Of a stretch of DNA of 64,000 nt, positions 17,945-26,011 are shown piece by piece. The stretch is taken from assembly GCA_017449675.1 (NCBI GenBank), contig JAFTFG010000010.1, positions 1-64,000 of the forward strand. The letters are read 5' to 3'. This DNA is from Prevotella sp. GTDB lineage: Bacteria > Bacteroidota > Bacteroidia > Bacteroidales > Bacteroidaceae. Both the position numbers and the translations under genes were made by a program. Position 1 is the first letter of the stretch. Each line of letters begins with the position of its first letter. Under the pieces are notes generated by a model. It searched no databases, had not been told where the DNA came from, and saw nothing but the letters and a program-made list of their open reading frames with translations.

Positions 17945-19266
17945 AATACTACAGTACAAACGGAAAGGCCCCCATAGCCGACCTGCAAAAAGCAGTAGTG
18001 AAAGGACTTGCCGAGGATCGTGGTCTCTATATGCCGGAGCGCATCAAACCACTGCCCAAAGAGTTCTTCGACACTATTGAGACCAAGAGTTTCCAAGAGA
18101 TTGCCTATACTGTCGCCGACGCTTTCTTCGGTGAGGATGTGGAGGCGGAGGCACTGAAGAGCATCGTGTATGACACCCTGTCATTCGACTGCCCTGTGGT
18201 AAAGGTCAAGGACAACATCTACACCTTGGAACTCTTCCATGGCCCTACCCTCGCCTTTAAAGACGTGGGGGCTCGTTTCATGGCAAGGCTGCTACAGTAT
18301 TTTATCCGTCGCAGTTCTACTGGTTGCTGTACCACAGCAACAAACCAGCAGGTCAACGTCCTCGTAGCCACTAGTGGCGATACGGGCAGTGCCGTTGCCA
18401 ATGGTTTCCTCGGCGTGGAGGGCATCCACGTCTACGTACTTTATCCCAAAGGAAAGGTGAGTAAGATACAGGAGAGTCAGTTTACGACACTCGGTAAGAA
18501 TATCACCGCCATTGAGGTGGATGGTGTCTTCGACGACTGTCAGGCGCTCGTGAAGTCGGCTTTCATGGACGAGGAACTGAACCGTCACATGAAACTGACC
18601 TCTGCTAACAGTATCAATGTAGCCCGCTTCCTGCCACAGGCTTTCTACTATTTCAATGCCTATGCACGGATGAAGGCTATGGGCAAGGCAGACCATCTGG
18701 TGATGTGCGTACCCAGTGGTAACTTCGGTAATATCTGCTCCGCTTTGTTCGGACATGAGATGGGACTGCCTATCAAGCGTTTCATCGCCGCCAATAATGC
18801 CAACGACATCTTCTATAAATACCTGCAGACGGGTAAGTATGAGCCCAAGGCCTCCGTACAGACACTCGCCAATGCCATGGACGTAGGCGATCCCTCTAAC
18901 TTCGCCCGTATCTATGACCTTTACGATAAGAGTCATGAGCGCATCACGGCACTGATTAGTGGTGCGACCTATAACGATGAGCAGATACGCGAGACGATGC
19001 GCCAGTGCTATGCCGAGACAGGATACATCCTCGATCCGCATGGTGCCTGCGGCTATCGTGCCCTGCAAGAAGGTCTCAAAGACGGAGAGGTCGGCGTGTT
19101 CTGTGAGACAGCACATCCCGCTAAGTTCAAAGAGACGGTAGACAGTATCATCGATGGTAATGTAGAGATACCCGAACGCCTTGCCGCCTTCATGAGAGGA
19201 CAGAAGCAAAGCGTGGAGATGACCAAGGAGTTTGAGGACTTCAAGCGCTTCCTGATGAGCCGTTAG
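17941..19266 (+). CDS. thrC: Threonine synthase
   Basis: Protein of 441 residues. PLP lysine in TLAFKDVGARFMARLL, the phosphate-binding turn ATSGDTGSAVANGF, SANSINVARFLPQ, and VPSGNFGNICSA all match threonine synthase. It converts O-phosphohomoserine to threonine in the cytosol. The ATG overlaps the apgM stop (ATGA). Between the PLP lysine block and ATSGDTG the protein carries an extra GCCTTATN segment encoded by the palindromic element described in the findings. The stop TAG shares bases with the stop of the convergent gene that follows, so the two genes overlap tail to tail by 4 bp. Confidence 0.95.
   Translation: MKYYSTNGKAPIADLQKAVVKGLAEDRGLYMPERIKPLPKEFFDTIETKSFQEIAYTVADAFFGEDVEAEALKSIVYDTLSFDCPVVKVKDNIYTLELFHGPTLAFKDVGARFMARLLQYFIRRSSTGCCTTATNQQVNVLVATSGDTGSAVANGFLGVEGIHVYVLYPKGKVSKIQESQFTTLGKNITAIEVDGVFDDCQALVKSAFMDEELNRHMKLTSANSINVARFLPQAFYYFNAYARMKAMGKADHLVMCVPSGNFGNICSALFGHEMGLPIKRFIAANNANDIFYKYLQTGKYEPKASVQTLANAMDVGDPSNFARIYDLYDKSHERITALISGATYNDEQIRETMRQCYAETGYILDPHGACGYRALQEGLKDGEVGVFCETAHPAKFKETVDSIIDGNVEIPERLAAFMRGQKQSVEMTKEFEDFKRFLMSR
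18323..18341. repeat. GTTGCTG/CAGCAAC palindromic mini-element, copy in thrC
   Basis: GTTGCTG, loop TACCA, CAGCAAC, then AAAC. It is read in the same frame as the thrA copy, giving CC-T-TATN in both proteins. Confidence 0.65.
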
Positions 19267-19988
19267 CGGACGGTCATGTGGAAGCAACCTTGCTTCACCT
19301 CATACTTGATATAACAGCGTCCCTGTTCCCGCATATCACGCAGGACCTCGCACAATACCCACTTGAGCGTATCGTCACGAACTGGCTGGGTGACAGGGTG
19401 ATACCGATTATAGCAAATGTCAAAAGTCGTGCCGAAGAGATGGCAACTGCGCTCCGTCGCATTACCATTTCTTCGGCGCAGTTTTTCCACATCCGACTCA
19501 GAGCGCAGCACACTGGTGACAATCAATTGGTTCAAGGGAACGCCCTTCACGTACAGACTGTCATAGAACGCCTTACCGATATCCTCCAAAAGGACAGCGG
19601 CACGAGGCACCAGATACGGGATGGAACTATATAGCGGGTCTACGTGATAATAGGGACTTGCTCCCACATACACCAGTTCCTTCTTGCGCATCTCCGCATC
19701 CTCACGGTTCTTCACAGGGCGCACTCCCCACTTCTCCGCCGCTACGATCTGCACCGCCTGACTGTCAGGAAATGACTCCTTATAATTACGAACACCCCAG
19801 ATACGGTGCTTCTTGCCATTGAATATTGGCTTTTGGCTATTTGCCATTAGTGCTTGACAGTTATCGACTATCAACTGTGAACGATTCTCACTCCCCCCAT
19901 TCACCCCAGGAAAAATCGCCCTCACTATTGCGAGTATTACTACCACAGTAGCGAATCCTAACAGATATTTATTCTTCGTTATCTTCAT
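19263..19988 (-). CDS. DUF5715 / M15-like membrane-anchored protein
   Basis: Protein of about 242 residues from Met 19988 (MKITKNKYLLGFATVVVILAIVRAIF), which gives an N-terminal membrane anchor; the longer frame to 20117 would place 43 unlikely residues before it. SVLRSESDVEKLRRRNGNAT followed by SCHLFGTTFDICYNRY resembles the SxHxxGxAxD zinc site of M15 D,D-carboxypeptidases, and GCFHMTV near the C-terminus could supply the last His. A periplasmic peptidoglycan-modifying role is inferred. It is convergent with thrC. The family assignment to DUF5715 is from memory and moderately sure. Confidence 0.65.
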   Translation of the reverse strand: MKITKNKYLLGFATVVVILAIVRAIFPGVNGGSENRSQLIVDNCQALMANSQKPIFNGKKHRIWGVRNYKESFPDSQAVQIVAAEKWGVRPVKNREDAEMRKKELVYVGASPYYHVDPLYSSIPYLVPRAAVLLEDIGKAFYDSLYVKGVPLNQLIVTSVLRSESDVEKLRRRNGNATERSCHLFGTTFDICYNRYHPVTQPVRDDTLKWVLCEVLRDMREQGRCYIKYEVKQGCFHMTVR

Positions 19989-20055
19989 TTTGGTTGCGAA
20001 GGTACACATTTTCTTTGTAAAAAGCGAAGGATTTAGGAATAAAAACAACAAAGAA

Positions 20056-20083
20056 ATATCTGTGGGACAATAAAACGAGGGGG
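20056..20083. repeat. Intergenic dispersed repeat, copy 1
   Basis: The run ATATCTGTGGGACA, one or two bases, then TAAACGAGGG recurs at 23930-23954. Both copies lie upstream of a promoter region, about 170 bp before the small peptide gene and about 80 bp before the phoH -7 box. Confidence 0.6.
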
Positions 20084-20122
20084 CAGATTTTGCATTTCTG
20101 CCTGCGAAGTCGCTCACGCTCA

Positions 20123-20149
20123 GCCGACTGAAAGCGAATTTTCGTCGGC
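20123..20149. repeat. Intergenic hairpin GCCGAC/GTCGGC
   Basis: GCCGACTGAAAGC ... GTCGGC. The first 13 bases also occur at 45843-45855 within a 22-bp repeat array, which suggests the same repeat family. A second small hairpin (GGCAGA/TCTGCC) lies just upstream at about 20082-20102. Confidence 0.5.
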
Positions 20150-20228
20150 ATTCTCTTAATCGAGACTTTCAAAATCTGCAAAACGAGTTTCAAAATTAGC
20201 AAAATCTTTCGTATCGGGCTGATTTTCT

Positions 20229-20258
20229 TTTGTCGTTTGTAGAATTTTATTACCTTTG
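20229..20258 (+). promoter_or_regulatory. Promoter of the small peptide gene
   Basis: TTTG 20229-20232, an 18-bp spacer, TACCTTTG 20251-20258, 40 bp before ATG 20298. Confidence 0.6.
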
Positions 20259-20297
20259 TGCCCAATAACGTAATCAAATATTAAAGACGCAAATACA

Positions 20298-20597
20298 ATG
20301 AAACGTAAAAACTATGAGAAACCGACGATGAATATCGTCATGTTTCAACAGCAAGCGCAACTGCTGGCTGGTTCTGAGGTCGGCATGAGTGGCGGCTGAA
20401 CACTCGGCGGTGGCTGGACCGACATTGTCGGCGATGCCTGGGGCGACAGCATCTATATGGTCATCTACACGAAGACAGGCGTTGAACCCAGTCTCTCGCA
20501 CTATTACCGTGCCGATACTTCCAGTGCTGCCACCAAAGAGCACTACAGGCAACTATCCATAGAATACCACGCCAAGTTTGAACACATAAAAGACTGA
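20298..20597 (+). pseudogene. Small peptide gene interrupted by an in-frame TGA
   Basis: From ATG 20298 the frame encodes 33 residues starting MKRKNYEKPTMNIVMFQQQ and ending GMSGG, then TGA at 20397-20399. The same frame continues open for 65 more codons (TLGGGWTDIVGDAWGD ... KFEHIKD) to TGA 20595-20597, with protein-like codon use. The N-terminus with its KPxMxIV...LL.GS pattern is like short Bacteroidota peptides of unknown role. Either the 33-residue peptide is the product, or a Trp TGG has become TGA in a 99-codon gene. A promoter precedes it and a membrane-bound AraC regulator follows 68 bp downstream. Confidence 0.5.
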
Positions 20598-20640
20598 CTA
20601 AAAATAATCGCATACAATTATGAAAATCCAATAATTTCTG

Positions 20641-20648
20641 TACCTTTG
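20641..20648 (+). promoter_or_regulatory. -7 element for the AraC-type gene
   Basis: TACCTTTG 17 bp before ATG 20666. The -33 region is weak (TTATG near 20618). Confidence 0.5.
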
Positions 20649-20665
20649 CAGAAAAACTATTAAAC

Positions 20666-21817
20666 ATGTACGATCAGATTCGGGAAGCCCCCCTTTATAT
20701 TATTCTTTACGCAATAGTGACTGCTATGGCCATGATGGCCAGTTGTTATCTGCTGTTCCGCCGGGCCAATGCCATCGCCCCTGATGTCACATCGCCAGCA
20801 CGTCTGCGCCGCTGGACAGGACTGTTCTTTGCAGCCACCGCATTGAATCATGTGTGGTATATGCCGATATTCTTCCTGTCCTCCAGCGAGGACATTATGA
20901 TGGCCGATTTTATTGGCGGGGTGCTTGACTCCTTGACGGTTTTTCCTTTGGCAATTATCGTATTGTTCGTCATGCTGCAAGACCGCAGGCGACCATTGTG
21001 GCCTGTTGCCGTAATGATGGCTCCGTTCGTTGTAGGAAAAGCGTGGTGTGTTGCCAGCCGTAGCTATGCCATCCTGCCGATAATATTGGGCTATGTCCTG
21101 TTGGTGGGCGCTGGATTAACTATATATTTTGTACGCGCATTGAGGCAGTACGGCCGTTGGCTGCGCGACAACTATGCCGACCTGGAGCACAAGGAGGTAT
21201 GGGAGAGTTTCGCAGTGCTGGGCATCATGCTGCTGGTGTTCGTTATCTATGCATATACCAATGATGGCCCGGTTTACCAATACGCCATGCTGATGATCGA
21301 TGTCTTACTGATCGGCTATCTCCTCTGGCGAGTGGAAACATTAAGCGACCTGAGCAACTCCCTTTCGCAGGATGTTCAAGTAGAATCAGATGATTCGTTG
21401 CTCATCCACACAGGTACCACAGAGAACGATGAAGATAACGCCCTCTCACTATCTATTCGCAATAACATCGAGCCATTATTAAAGCTGTATTGTGAGGAAC
21501 CGCATCTCTACCTGCAACATGACATTAATATTTCCCGACTCTCCAGAGAGATCGGTGTTAATCGTTTCTATCTCAGCCAGTATTTCTCCAGTCAGGGCAT
21601 GACTTACAATGACTATATCAACGATTTGCGAATCAATCATTTCATCAGCCTCTATCTCGAGGCTGTTGCTGCACATCGTATCTTCAATGTCCGGCAGTTA
21701 GCCCAGGAGAGTGGTTACCGCAGTTACAGTACTTTTAATAGTGTTATTAAACGCAAGACAGGAAAGTCGGTGACAGCTTGGATGAAAACGCTAAATGAAG
21801 ACCTTGGAGAATCCTAA
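20666..21817 (+). CDS. Membrane-anchored AraC-family transcriptional regulator
   Basis: Protein of 383 residues. The first ~230 residues contain six or seven hydrophobic helices (YIILYAIVTAMAMMASCYLLF, LFFAATALNHVWYMPIFFL, FPLAIIVLFVML, ILPIILGYVLLVGAGLTIYFV, VLGIMLLVFVIYAYT, YAMLMIDVLLIGYLL). The last ~110 form a double helix-turn-helix of AraC type (ISRLSREIGVNRFYLSQYF ... VRQLAQESGYRSYSTFNSVIKRKTGKSVTAWM). The layout suggests a one-component receptor that senses a ligand in the membrane or periplasm and binds DNA in the cytosol. Nearby candidate targets are the small peptide gene upstream and the carboxylesterase downstream; this is inference from position. Confidence 0.85.
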   Translation: MYDQIREAPLYIILYAIVTAMAMMASCYLLFRRANAIAPDVTSPARLRRWTGLFFAATALNHVWYMPIFFLSSSEDIMMADFIGGVLDSLTVFPLAIIVLFVMLQDRRRPLWPVAVMMAPFVVGKAWCVASRSYAILPIILGYVLLVGAGLTIYFVRALRQYGRWLRDNYADLEHKEVWESFAVLGIMLLVFVIYAYTNDGPVYQYAMLMIDVLLIGYLLWRVETLSDLSNSLSQDVQVESDDSLLIHTGTTENDEDNALSLSIRNNIEPLLKLYCEEPHLYLQHDINISRLSREIGVNRFYLSQYFSSQGMTYNDYINDLRINHFISLYLEAVAAHRIFNVRQLAQESGYRSYSTFNSVIKRKTGKSVTAWMKTLNEDLGES

Positions 21818-21948
21818 AGTTACGAAATAAGCAAAAAAGTTATGTAATCAGCAAAAATCACGACTCAGGACATGGGTCGTGATGCTATATTTAGGGAATT
21901 TTACTAATTTTGTAACACTTTTGTAATATAAACCCTAAAATTGTAATT

Positions 21949-23619
21949 ATGAGTAAAATGAAAAAGTGTATGATGGCTGCCACCCTCGTTTGCGGCACCA
22001 CAATGGCGGTCTCTTCATGTAGTGACAAAAACGACAACCCTGTTCCTACAGAACCTGAGACTGAGTATCCTAACAAGAAGATTACTGACGGCAATTATGA
22101 CAAGTCATTAGCCGTCAAGTGCATTAACGGAACGTTTGTCGGCAAGAAGGCCGAAAACAATGTCGTTGTTTACAAGGGCATACCGTACGTCGGCCAGCAG
22201 CCTGTAGGCAACCTACGCTGGAAAGCACCTGTGGACGTTGTTCCAGATGACAATGTCTATGAGGCTTACAACTATAGTAAAACGCCCGTTCAGTCGCCTG
22301 GCGATCCCGCTGTAGAATATGGTACGAGTGAGGAATGCCTCTATCTGAACGTATGGAAGTCAGCCGAGGATACTACGGTGAAGAAGCCTGTCATTGTATG
22401 GATTTACGGTGGTGGTTTCGAGGGAGGCGGAACGGCTGACCCACAGTATGATTGCTGCAACCTTGTGAAAGAGAACCCGGATGTCATTTTCGTCACCATC
22501 AATTACAGGGTCAGTTTCCTCGGCTTCCTGCACTTGTCCCATCTGCCTGACGGCAAAGATTACCAGGACGCATCGAATCTGGGACTCATGGATCAGATGA
22601 TGGCATTGAAGTGGGTAAACAAGAACATTGCAGCCTTTGGCGGCGACCCTGACAACGTGACCATCTGGGGCGAGTCGGCCGGCGCCGCAAGCTGTACTTT
22701 GCTTCCGCTGATCAAAGGCTCACATCAGTATTTCCATCGCATCATCGCACAAAGCGGTGCTCCCGGCCAGACGCGAAGCACGGAGCAGGCCATTGCCGTC
22801 ACGGACAATTTCATGAAGGAGCTCGGCTGCAAGACCGTCGCCGACCTGCTGAAAGTCAGCGCCAAGGATCTCACCGATGTATGGACAAAACTATACGGGT
22901 TCTACCAAGTGTACGGCATTCGCACTTTCCCGGAGAGAGACGGAAAATACCTGCCGCTGAACACGTGGGAGGCATATGCCAACGGAGCGGCGAAGGACAT
23001 CGAGATGCTTCAGGGCTGCAACAGGGATGAGATGAACACCTTCTTGGGTGGAATGGGCGTAGACACCTGGAACAAGTGGGCCAAAGGGCGCATCGAGGAG
23101 AAGTTGGCTTTGCTGACAGACCATGAGAAGGAACTGGTGGAGAGCTACTGCAACGACATCAAGGGAGAAAGTTACGAGGCTTCCGTCCGTCTCTGCAGCC
23201 AGTACATGTTCATCGCACCGCAAATCAGACTTTCGGAGGAGCAGACCAAGGCTGGCGGCAAGTCATATACCTATTTCTACACGCCCGAGTCAGCTATTCC
23301 ATTGATGAAAGCCGGACATGCGACAGAACTGCAGATTGTATTCGACCATCCGGAGTTGAACAGTCTTACGGGAAGGACCTACGATGAAAATTTCTGCAAG
23401 GCTATTCGAAAGATGTGGATTCAGTTCGCCAAGACTGGCAACCCGTCGCTCACAGCAGAGCAGTCGCCCACGGGCAAAGCCATCGAGTGGCCGCTCTACG
23501 ACACGAGCGAAAAGCCAGTGATGGTGCTCGATGAGCAAAACATTCATCTGGGCAAGGAGTCTGAGTTGAAGATTGTGGATTGGGAGAGAACCTACTTCCT
23601 GACCAACTATTATTTCTAA
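21949..23619 (+). CDS. Type B carboxylesterase, lipoprotein
   Basis: Protein of 556 residues. The N-terminus ends in a lipobox-like TTMAVSSCS, so it is probably a lipoprotein facing the periplasm or surface. Alpha/beta-hydrolase landmarks are YKGIPYVGQQPVGNLRWKAP, SEECLYLNVW, the oxyanion WIYGGGFEGGG, the nucleophile Ser in VTIWGESAGAAS, and the His region AGHATELQIVFD. Such enzymes hydrolyse carboxylic esters, for instance acyl or feruloyl esters on plant polysaccharides; the substrate is not evident. A TAATTTTG -7 box lies at 21905-21912. It may be controlled by the AraC-type regulator just upstream. Confidence 0.88.
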   Translation: MSKMKKCMMAATLVCGTTMAVSSCSDKNDNPVPTEPETEYPNKKITDGNYDKSLAVKCINGTFVGKKAENNVVVYKGIPYVGQQPVGNLRWKAPVDVVPDDNVYEAYNYSKTPVQSPGDPAVEYGTSEECLYLNVWKSAEDTTVKKPVIVWIYGGGFEGGGTADPQYDCCNLVKENPDVIFVTINYRVSFLGFLHLSHLPDGKDYQDASNLGLMDQMMALKWVNKNIAAFGGDPDNVTIWGESAGAASCTLLPLIKGSHQYFHRIIAQSGAPGQTRSTEQAIAVTDNFMKELGCKTVADLLKVSAKDLTDVWTKLYGFYQVYGIRTFPERDGKYLPLNTWEAYANGAAKDIEMLQGCNRDEMNTFLGGMGVDTWNKWAKGRIEEKLALLTDHEKELVESYCNDIKGESYEASVRLCSQYMFIAPQIRLSEEQTKAGGKSYTYFYTPESAIPLMKAGHATELQIVFDHPELNSLTGRTYDENFCKAIRKMWIQFAKTGNPSLTAEQSPTGKAIEWPLYDTSEKPVMVLDEQNIHLGKESELKIVDWERTYFLTNYYF

Positions 23620-23629
23620 TCGTCAAGAA

Positions 23630-23752
23630 CTATAAAATGAAAGAGTAAGAAATAAACTTCATTTTATCGACGATCAGTGCAATGCTCATCAACAGTATCG
23701 CGCACAGGGCTACTCCGTCCGTGCGGTCGCCGAAGAATAATTTCTCAAATCT
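23630..23752 (-). pseudogene. Possible remnant of a membrane transporter C-terminus
   Basis: On the reverse strand, an open stretch without a start codon reads KLFFGDRTDGVALCAILL, continues hydrophobic, and stops at TAG 23630-23632. It resembles the last helix of a DMT/EamA-type permease. No upstream coding sequence survives, so it would be a decayed fragment. Chance is possible. Confidence 0.25.
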
Positions 23753-23762
23753 TCAAGAATGA

Positions 23763-23802
23763 TATAATAGGGTGGCACTTACGTGGATGCCACCCTATTA
23801 TA
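23763..23802. repeat. Strong intergenic hairpin
   Basis: Perfect 15-bp inverted repeat (TATAATAGGGTGGCA and its complement) around a 10-nt loop. No T-tract follows on either strand, so it is not a typical intrinsic terminator, though it could act as an mRNA end. Confidence 0.7.
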
Positions 23803-23821
23803 CATTAGTAAAATGGCACTG

Positions 23822-23908
23822 CTCCCAGTTAATTCCCCGTCAACTCCCATATACAAAGACACAACTGGGAATCAACTGGGAGTCTGCTAGGAATTGACTG
23901 GGAGTTTC
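23822..23908. repeat. Four-unit repeat array, 22-bp period, with inverted halves
   Basis: Units start at 23822, 23844, 23865 and 23887 (22, 21, 22 and 22 bp). The first two begin CTCCCA. The last two begin CT(G/A)GGAAT and contain ACTGGGAGT. The first unit is the near-perfect reverse complement of the third (CTCCCAGTTAATTCCC against GGGAATCAACTGGGAG). Confidence 0.65.
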
Positions 23909-23929
23909 ATGACGGCTGTCATATCTGCT

Positions 23930-23954
23930 ATATCTGTGGGACATTAAACGAGGG
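23930..23954. repeat. Intergenic dispersed repeat, copy 2
   Basis: Matches 20056-20083 over ATATCTGTGGGACA and TAAACGAGGG. Confidence 0.6.
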
Positions 23955-24034
23955 AGAACTTGCAATATTCGCAAAATTTCTCACATCGACAAAAGAAATT
24001 CATTCCTTTTGTTCTCGTTTCATCGAAATTTTCG

Positions 24035-24042
24035 TAACTTTG
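24035..24042 (+). promoter_or_regulatory. -7 promoter element for phoH
   Basis: TAACTTTG. It lies downstream of the first in-frame ATG (24009), which shows that this ATG cannot be the usual start of phoH. Confidence 0.6.
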
Positions 24043-24068
24043 CAATCTCATTAAGAAATAACGTTATT

Positions 24069-25046
24069 TTGATAGAGAAGCATATTGTATTAGAGGATAT
24101 AGACCCCGTTGTTTTCTATGGAACGGGGAATGCCCATTTGCAGATGATGCGTGCCTTGTATCCCAAACTGAGGATTGTGGCTCGTGACAATGTCATCCGC
24201 ATCCTAGGCGATGAGGAGCAGATGGCAGCCTTCGAGGAGAGTGCCGAGAAGATGCGCCAGCATGTGCTGCGCTTCAACTCGCTGAAGGAGGAGGACATTC
24301 TGGATATCATCAAAGGACACCGCACAAAAGACGAGGTGCCAGAGGGAGTTGTATGCTACTCCATGTCAGGACGTGCCATCAAGGCACGGTCGGAGAACCA
24401 ACAGAGACTGATTGACGCCTACGAGCAGAATGACATGGTGTTCGCCGTCGGTCCTGCGGGAACAGGAAAGACCTATCTCTCTATCGCTCTTGCCGTGAAG
24501 GCTCTGAAGGACAAGACAGCGAAGAAGATCATCCTCTCCCGTCCTGCTGTGGAGGCTGGAGAGAAACTGGGATTCCTGCCTGGTGACATGAAGGACAAGA
24601 TTGATCCGTATCTGCAGCCACTGTATGACGCACTGGAAGACATGCTGCCACAAGTGAAACTACAGGACATGATGGAGAAACATGTCATCCAGATTGCCCC
24701 ACTCGCCTTTATGCGAGGCAGAACACTGAGCGACGCTGTCGTCATCCTCGACGAGGCACAGAACACTACTCCCCAGCAGATCCGTATGTTCCTGACCCGT
24801 ATGGGATGGAACACGAAGATGATTATCACGGGAGACATGACACAGATAGACCTGCCCCGTGAGCAGAAGAGTGGACTGGTGGAGGCATTACGCATATTAA
24901 AGGATATTGAGGGTATCGGTGTGGTGGAACTGGATCGTAAGGACATCGTACGCCACAAACTGGTGACTCGTATCGTCAATGCCTACGAACGATTTGACAA
25001 AGAGAAACAAAACAAAGATAACAATGAAAGCATTAACAAAGACTGA
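24069..25046 (+). CDS. phoH: PhoH family ATPase
   Basis: Protein of about 325 residues. I choose TTG 24069 as start: it gives [18 protein letters not shown], the usual beginning in Bacteroidales, and lies after the -7 box at 24035, whereas the ATG at 24009 is upstream of it. Walker A is [16 protein letters not shown]; Walker B is [23 protein letters not shown]; the PhoH block [16 protein letters not shown] follows. The family is a cytosolic P-loop NTPase linked to RNA metabolism and phosphate stress, but its exact task is unclear. The 3' end overlaps purC by 23 bp. First gene of a long forward cluster. Confidence 0.92.
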   Translation: MIEKHIVLEDIDPVVFYGTGNAHLQMMRALYPKLRIVARDNVIRILGDEEQMAAFEESAEKMRQHVLRFNSLKEEDILDIIKGHRTKDEVPEGVVCYSMSGRAIKARSENQQRLIDAYEQNDMVFAVGPAGTGKTYLSIALAVKALKDKTAKKIILSRPAVEAGEKLGFLPGDMKDKIDPYLQPLYDALEDMLPQVKLQDMMEKHVIQIAPLAFMRGRTLSDAVVILDEAQNTTPQQIRMFLTRMGWNTKMIITGDMTQIDLPREQKSGLVEALRILKDIEGIGVVELDRKDIVRHKLVTRIVNAYERFDKEKQNKDNNESINKD

Positions 25047-25977
25047 CTTCAATTTCGAAGGACAAAAGAGCGTTTACCACGGAAAAGTCCGTGACGTGTA
25101 TAACATCAACGACGACCTGATGGTGATGGTGGCCACCGACCGTATCTCGGCATTCGATGTCATTCTGCCAAAAGGTATTCCTTTCAAGGGACAGGTCCTC
25201 AACCAGATTGCTGCCAAGTTCCTGGATGCTACCAGCGACATCTGCCCGAACTGGAAACTTGCCACTCCCGACCCCATGGTGACTGTTGGTCTGAAATGTG
25301 AGGGTTTCCGTGTGGAGATGATTATCCGCAGCATTCTGACAGGTAGTGCCTGGCGTGAGTATAAGAATGGATGCCGTGAGTTATGTGGTGTGAAACTGCC
25401 TGAGGGCATGAAGGAGAATGAGCGTTTCCCCGAACCTATCATCACTCCTACGACAAAGGCTGACGAGGGTCATGACCTGAATATCTCCAAAGAGGAGATC
25501 ATCGCACAGGGCATTGTCAGTGCTGAGGACTATGCCGTGATGGAAGACTACACCCGTAAACTCTTTGCCCGTGGTCAGGAGATTGCCAAGAAACAAGGAC
25601 TCATCCTCGTAGACACCAAGTATGAGTTTGGCAAGCGTAACGGCAAGGTTTATCTCATTGACGAGATCCACACCCCCGACTCCAGCCGCTATTTCTATGC
25701 TGACGGCTATGAGGAGAAACTCGCCAAGGGTGAGCCTCAAAAACAACTCTCCAAGGAGTTCGTACGCCAATGGCTTATCGAGCATAACTTCATGAACGAG
25801 CCAGGACAGGTGATGCCCGAGATCACGGACGAGTATGCGGAGAGTGTATCTGACCGCTATATCGAACTCTATGAGCACATCATCGGTGAGAAATTCGAGA
25901 AGGCAAGTGACAACGACGATATCGCTGCCCGTATCGAGAAGAACGTAAGTGATTATCTAAAATCCAGGAAATCCTAG
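25024..25977 (+). CDS. purC: Phosphoribosylaminoimidazole-succinocarboxamide synthase
   Basis: Protein of 317 residues from ATG 25024 ([26 protein letters not shown]). SAICAR synthetase landmarks are [27 protein letters not shown], the [12 protein letters not shown] block, and [20 protein letters not shown]. It joins aspartate to CAIR in purine synthesis, in the cytosol. It overlaps phoH by 23 bp. The stop TAG (25975-25977) lies inside a short tandem repeat that fills the gap to the next gene. Confidence 0.96.
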   Translation: MKALTKTDFNFEGQKSVYHGKVRDVYNINDDLMVMVATDRISAFDVILPKGIPFKGQVLNQIAAKFLDATSDICPNWKLATPDPMVTVGLKCEGFRVEMIIRSILTGSAWREYKNGCRELCGVKLPEGMKENERFPEPIITPTTKADEGHDLNISKEEIIAQGIVSAEDYAVMEDYTRKLFARGQEIAKKQGLILVDTKYEFGKRNGKVYLIDEIHTPDSSRYFYADGYEEKLAKGEPQKQLSKEFVRQWLIEHNFMNEPGQVMPEITDEYAESVSDRYIELYEHIIGEKFEKASDNDDIAARIEKNVSDYLKSRKS

Positions 25978-26010
25978 GACAACCTAGGAAATCCTAGGAC
26001 AACCTAGGAA
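25967..26010. repeat. Helically phased CCTAGG tandem repeat
   Basis: An exact 20-bp unit occurs twice (25971-25990, 25991-26010). Each unit contains two CCTAGG palindromes, so CCTAGG starts at 25973, 25983, 25993 and 26003, exactly every 10 bp. The purC stop codon falls in the first unit, and the next gene starts 2 bp after the last. Confidence 0.9.
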
Positions 26011-26011
26011 T

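Noticed and set aside
20397..20399. Selenocysteine recoding of the in-frame TGA
   Set aside because: No SECIS-like hairpin is visible directly after the TGA, no sel genes are in the window, and the context lacks a selenoprotein motif; a nonsense change or true stop is simpler.
23763..23802. Intrinsic terminator of the carboxylesterase gene
   Set aside because: The stem is strong but no T-tract follows on either strand, and it lies 140 bp after the stop; kept as a hairpin only.
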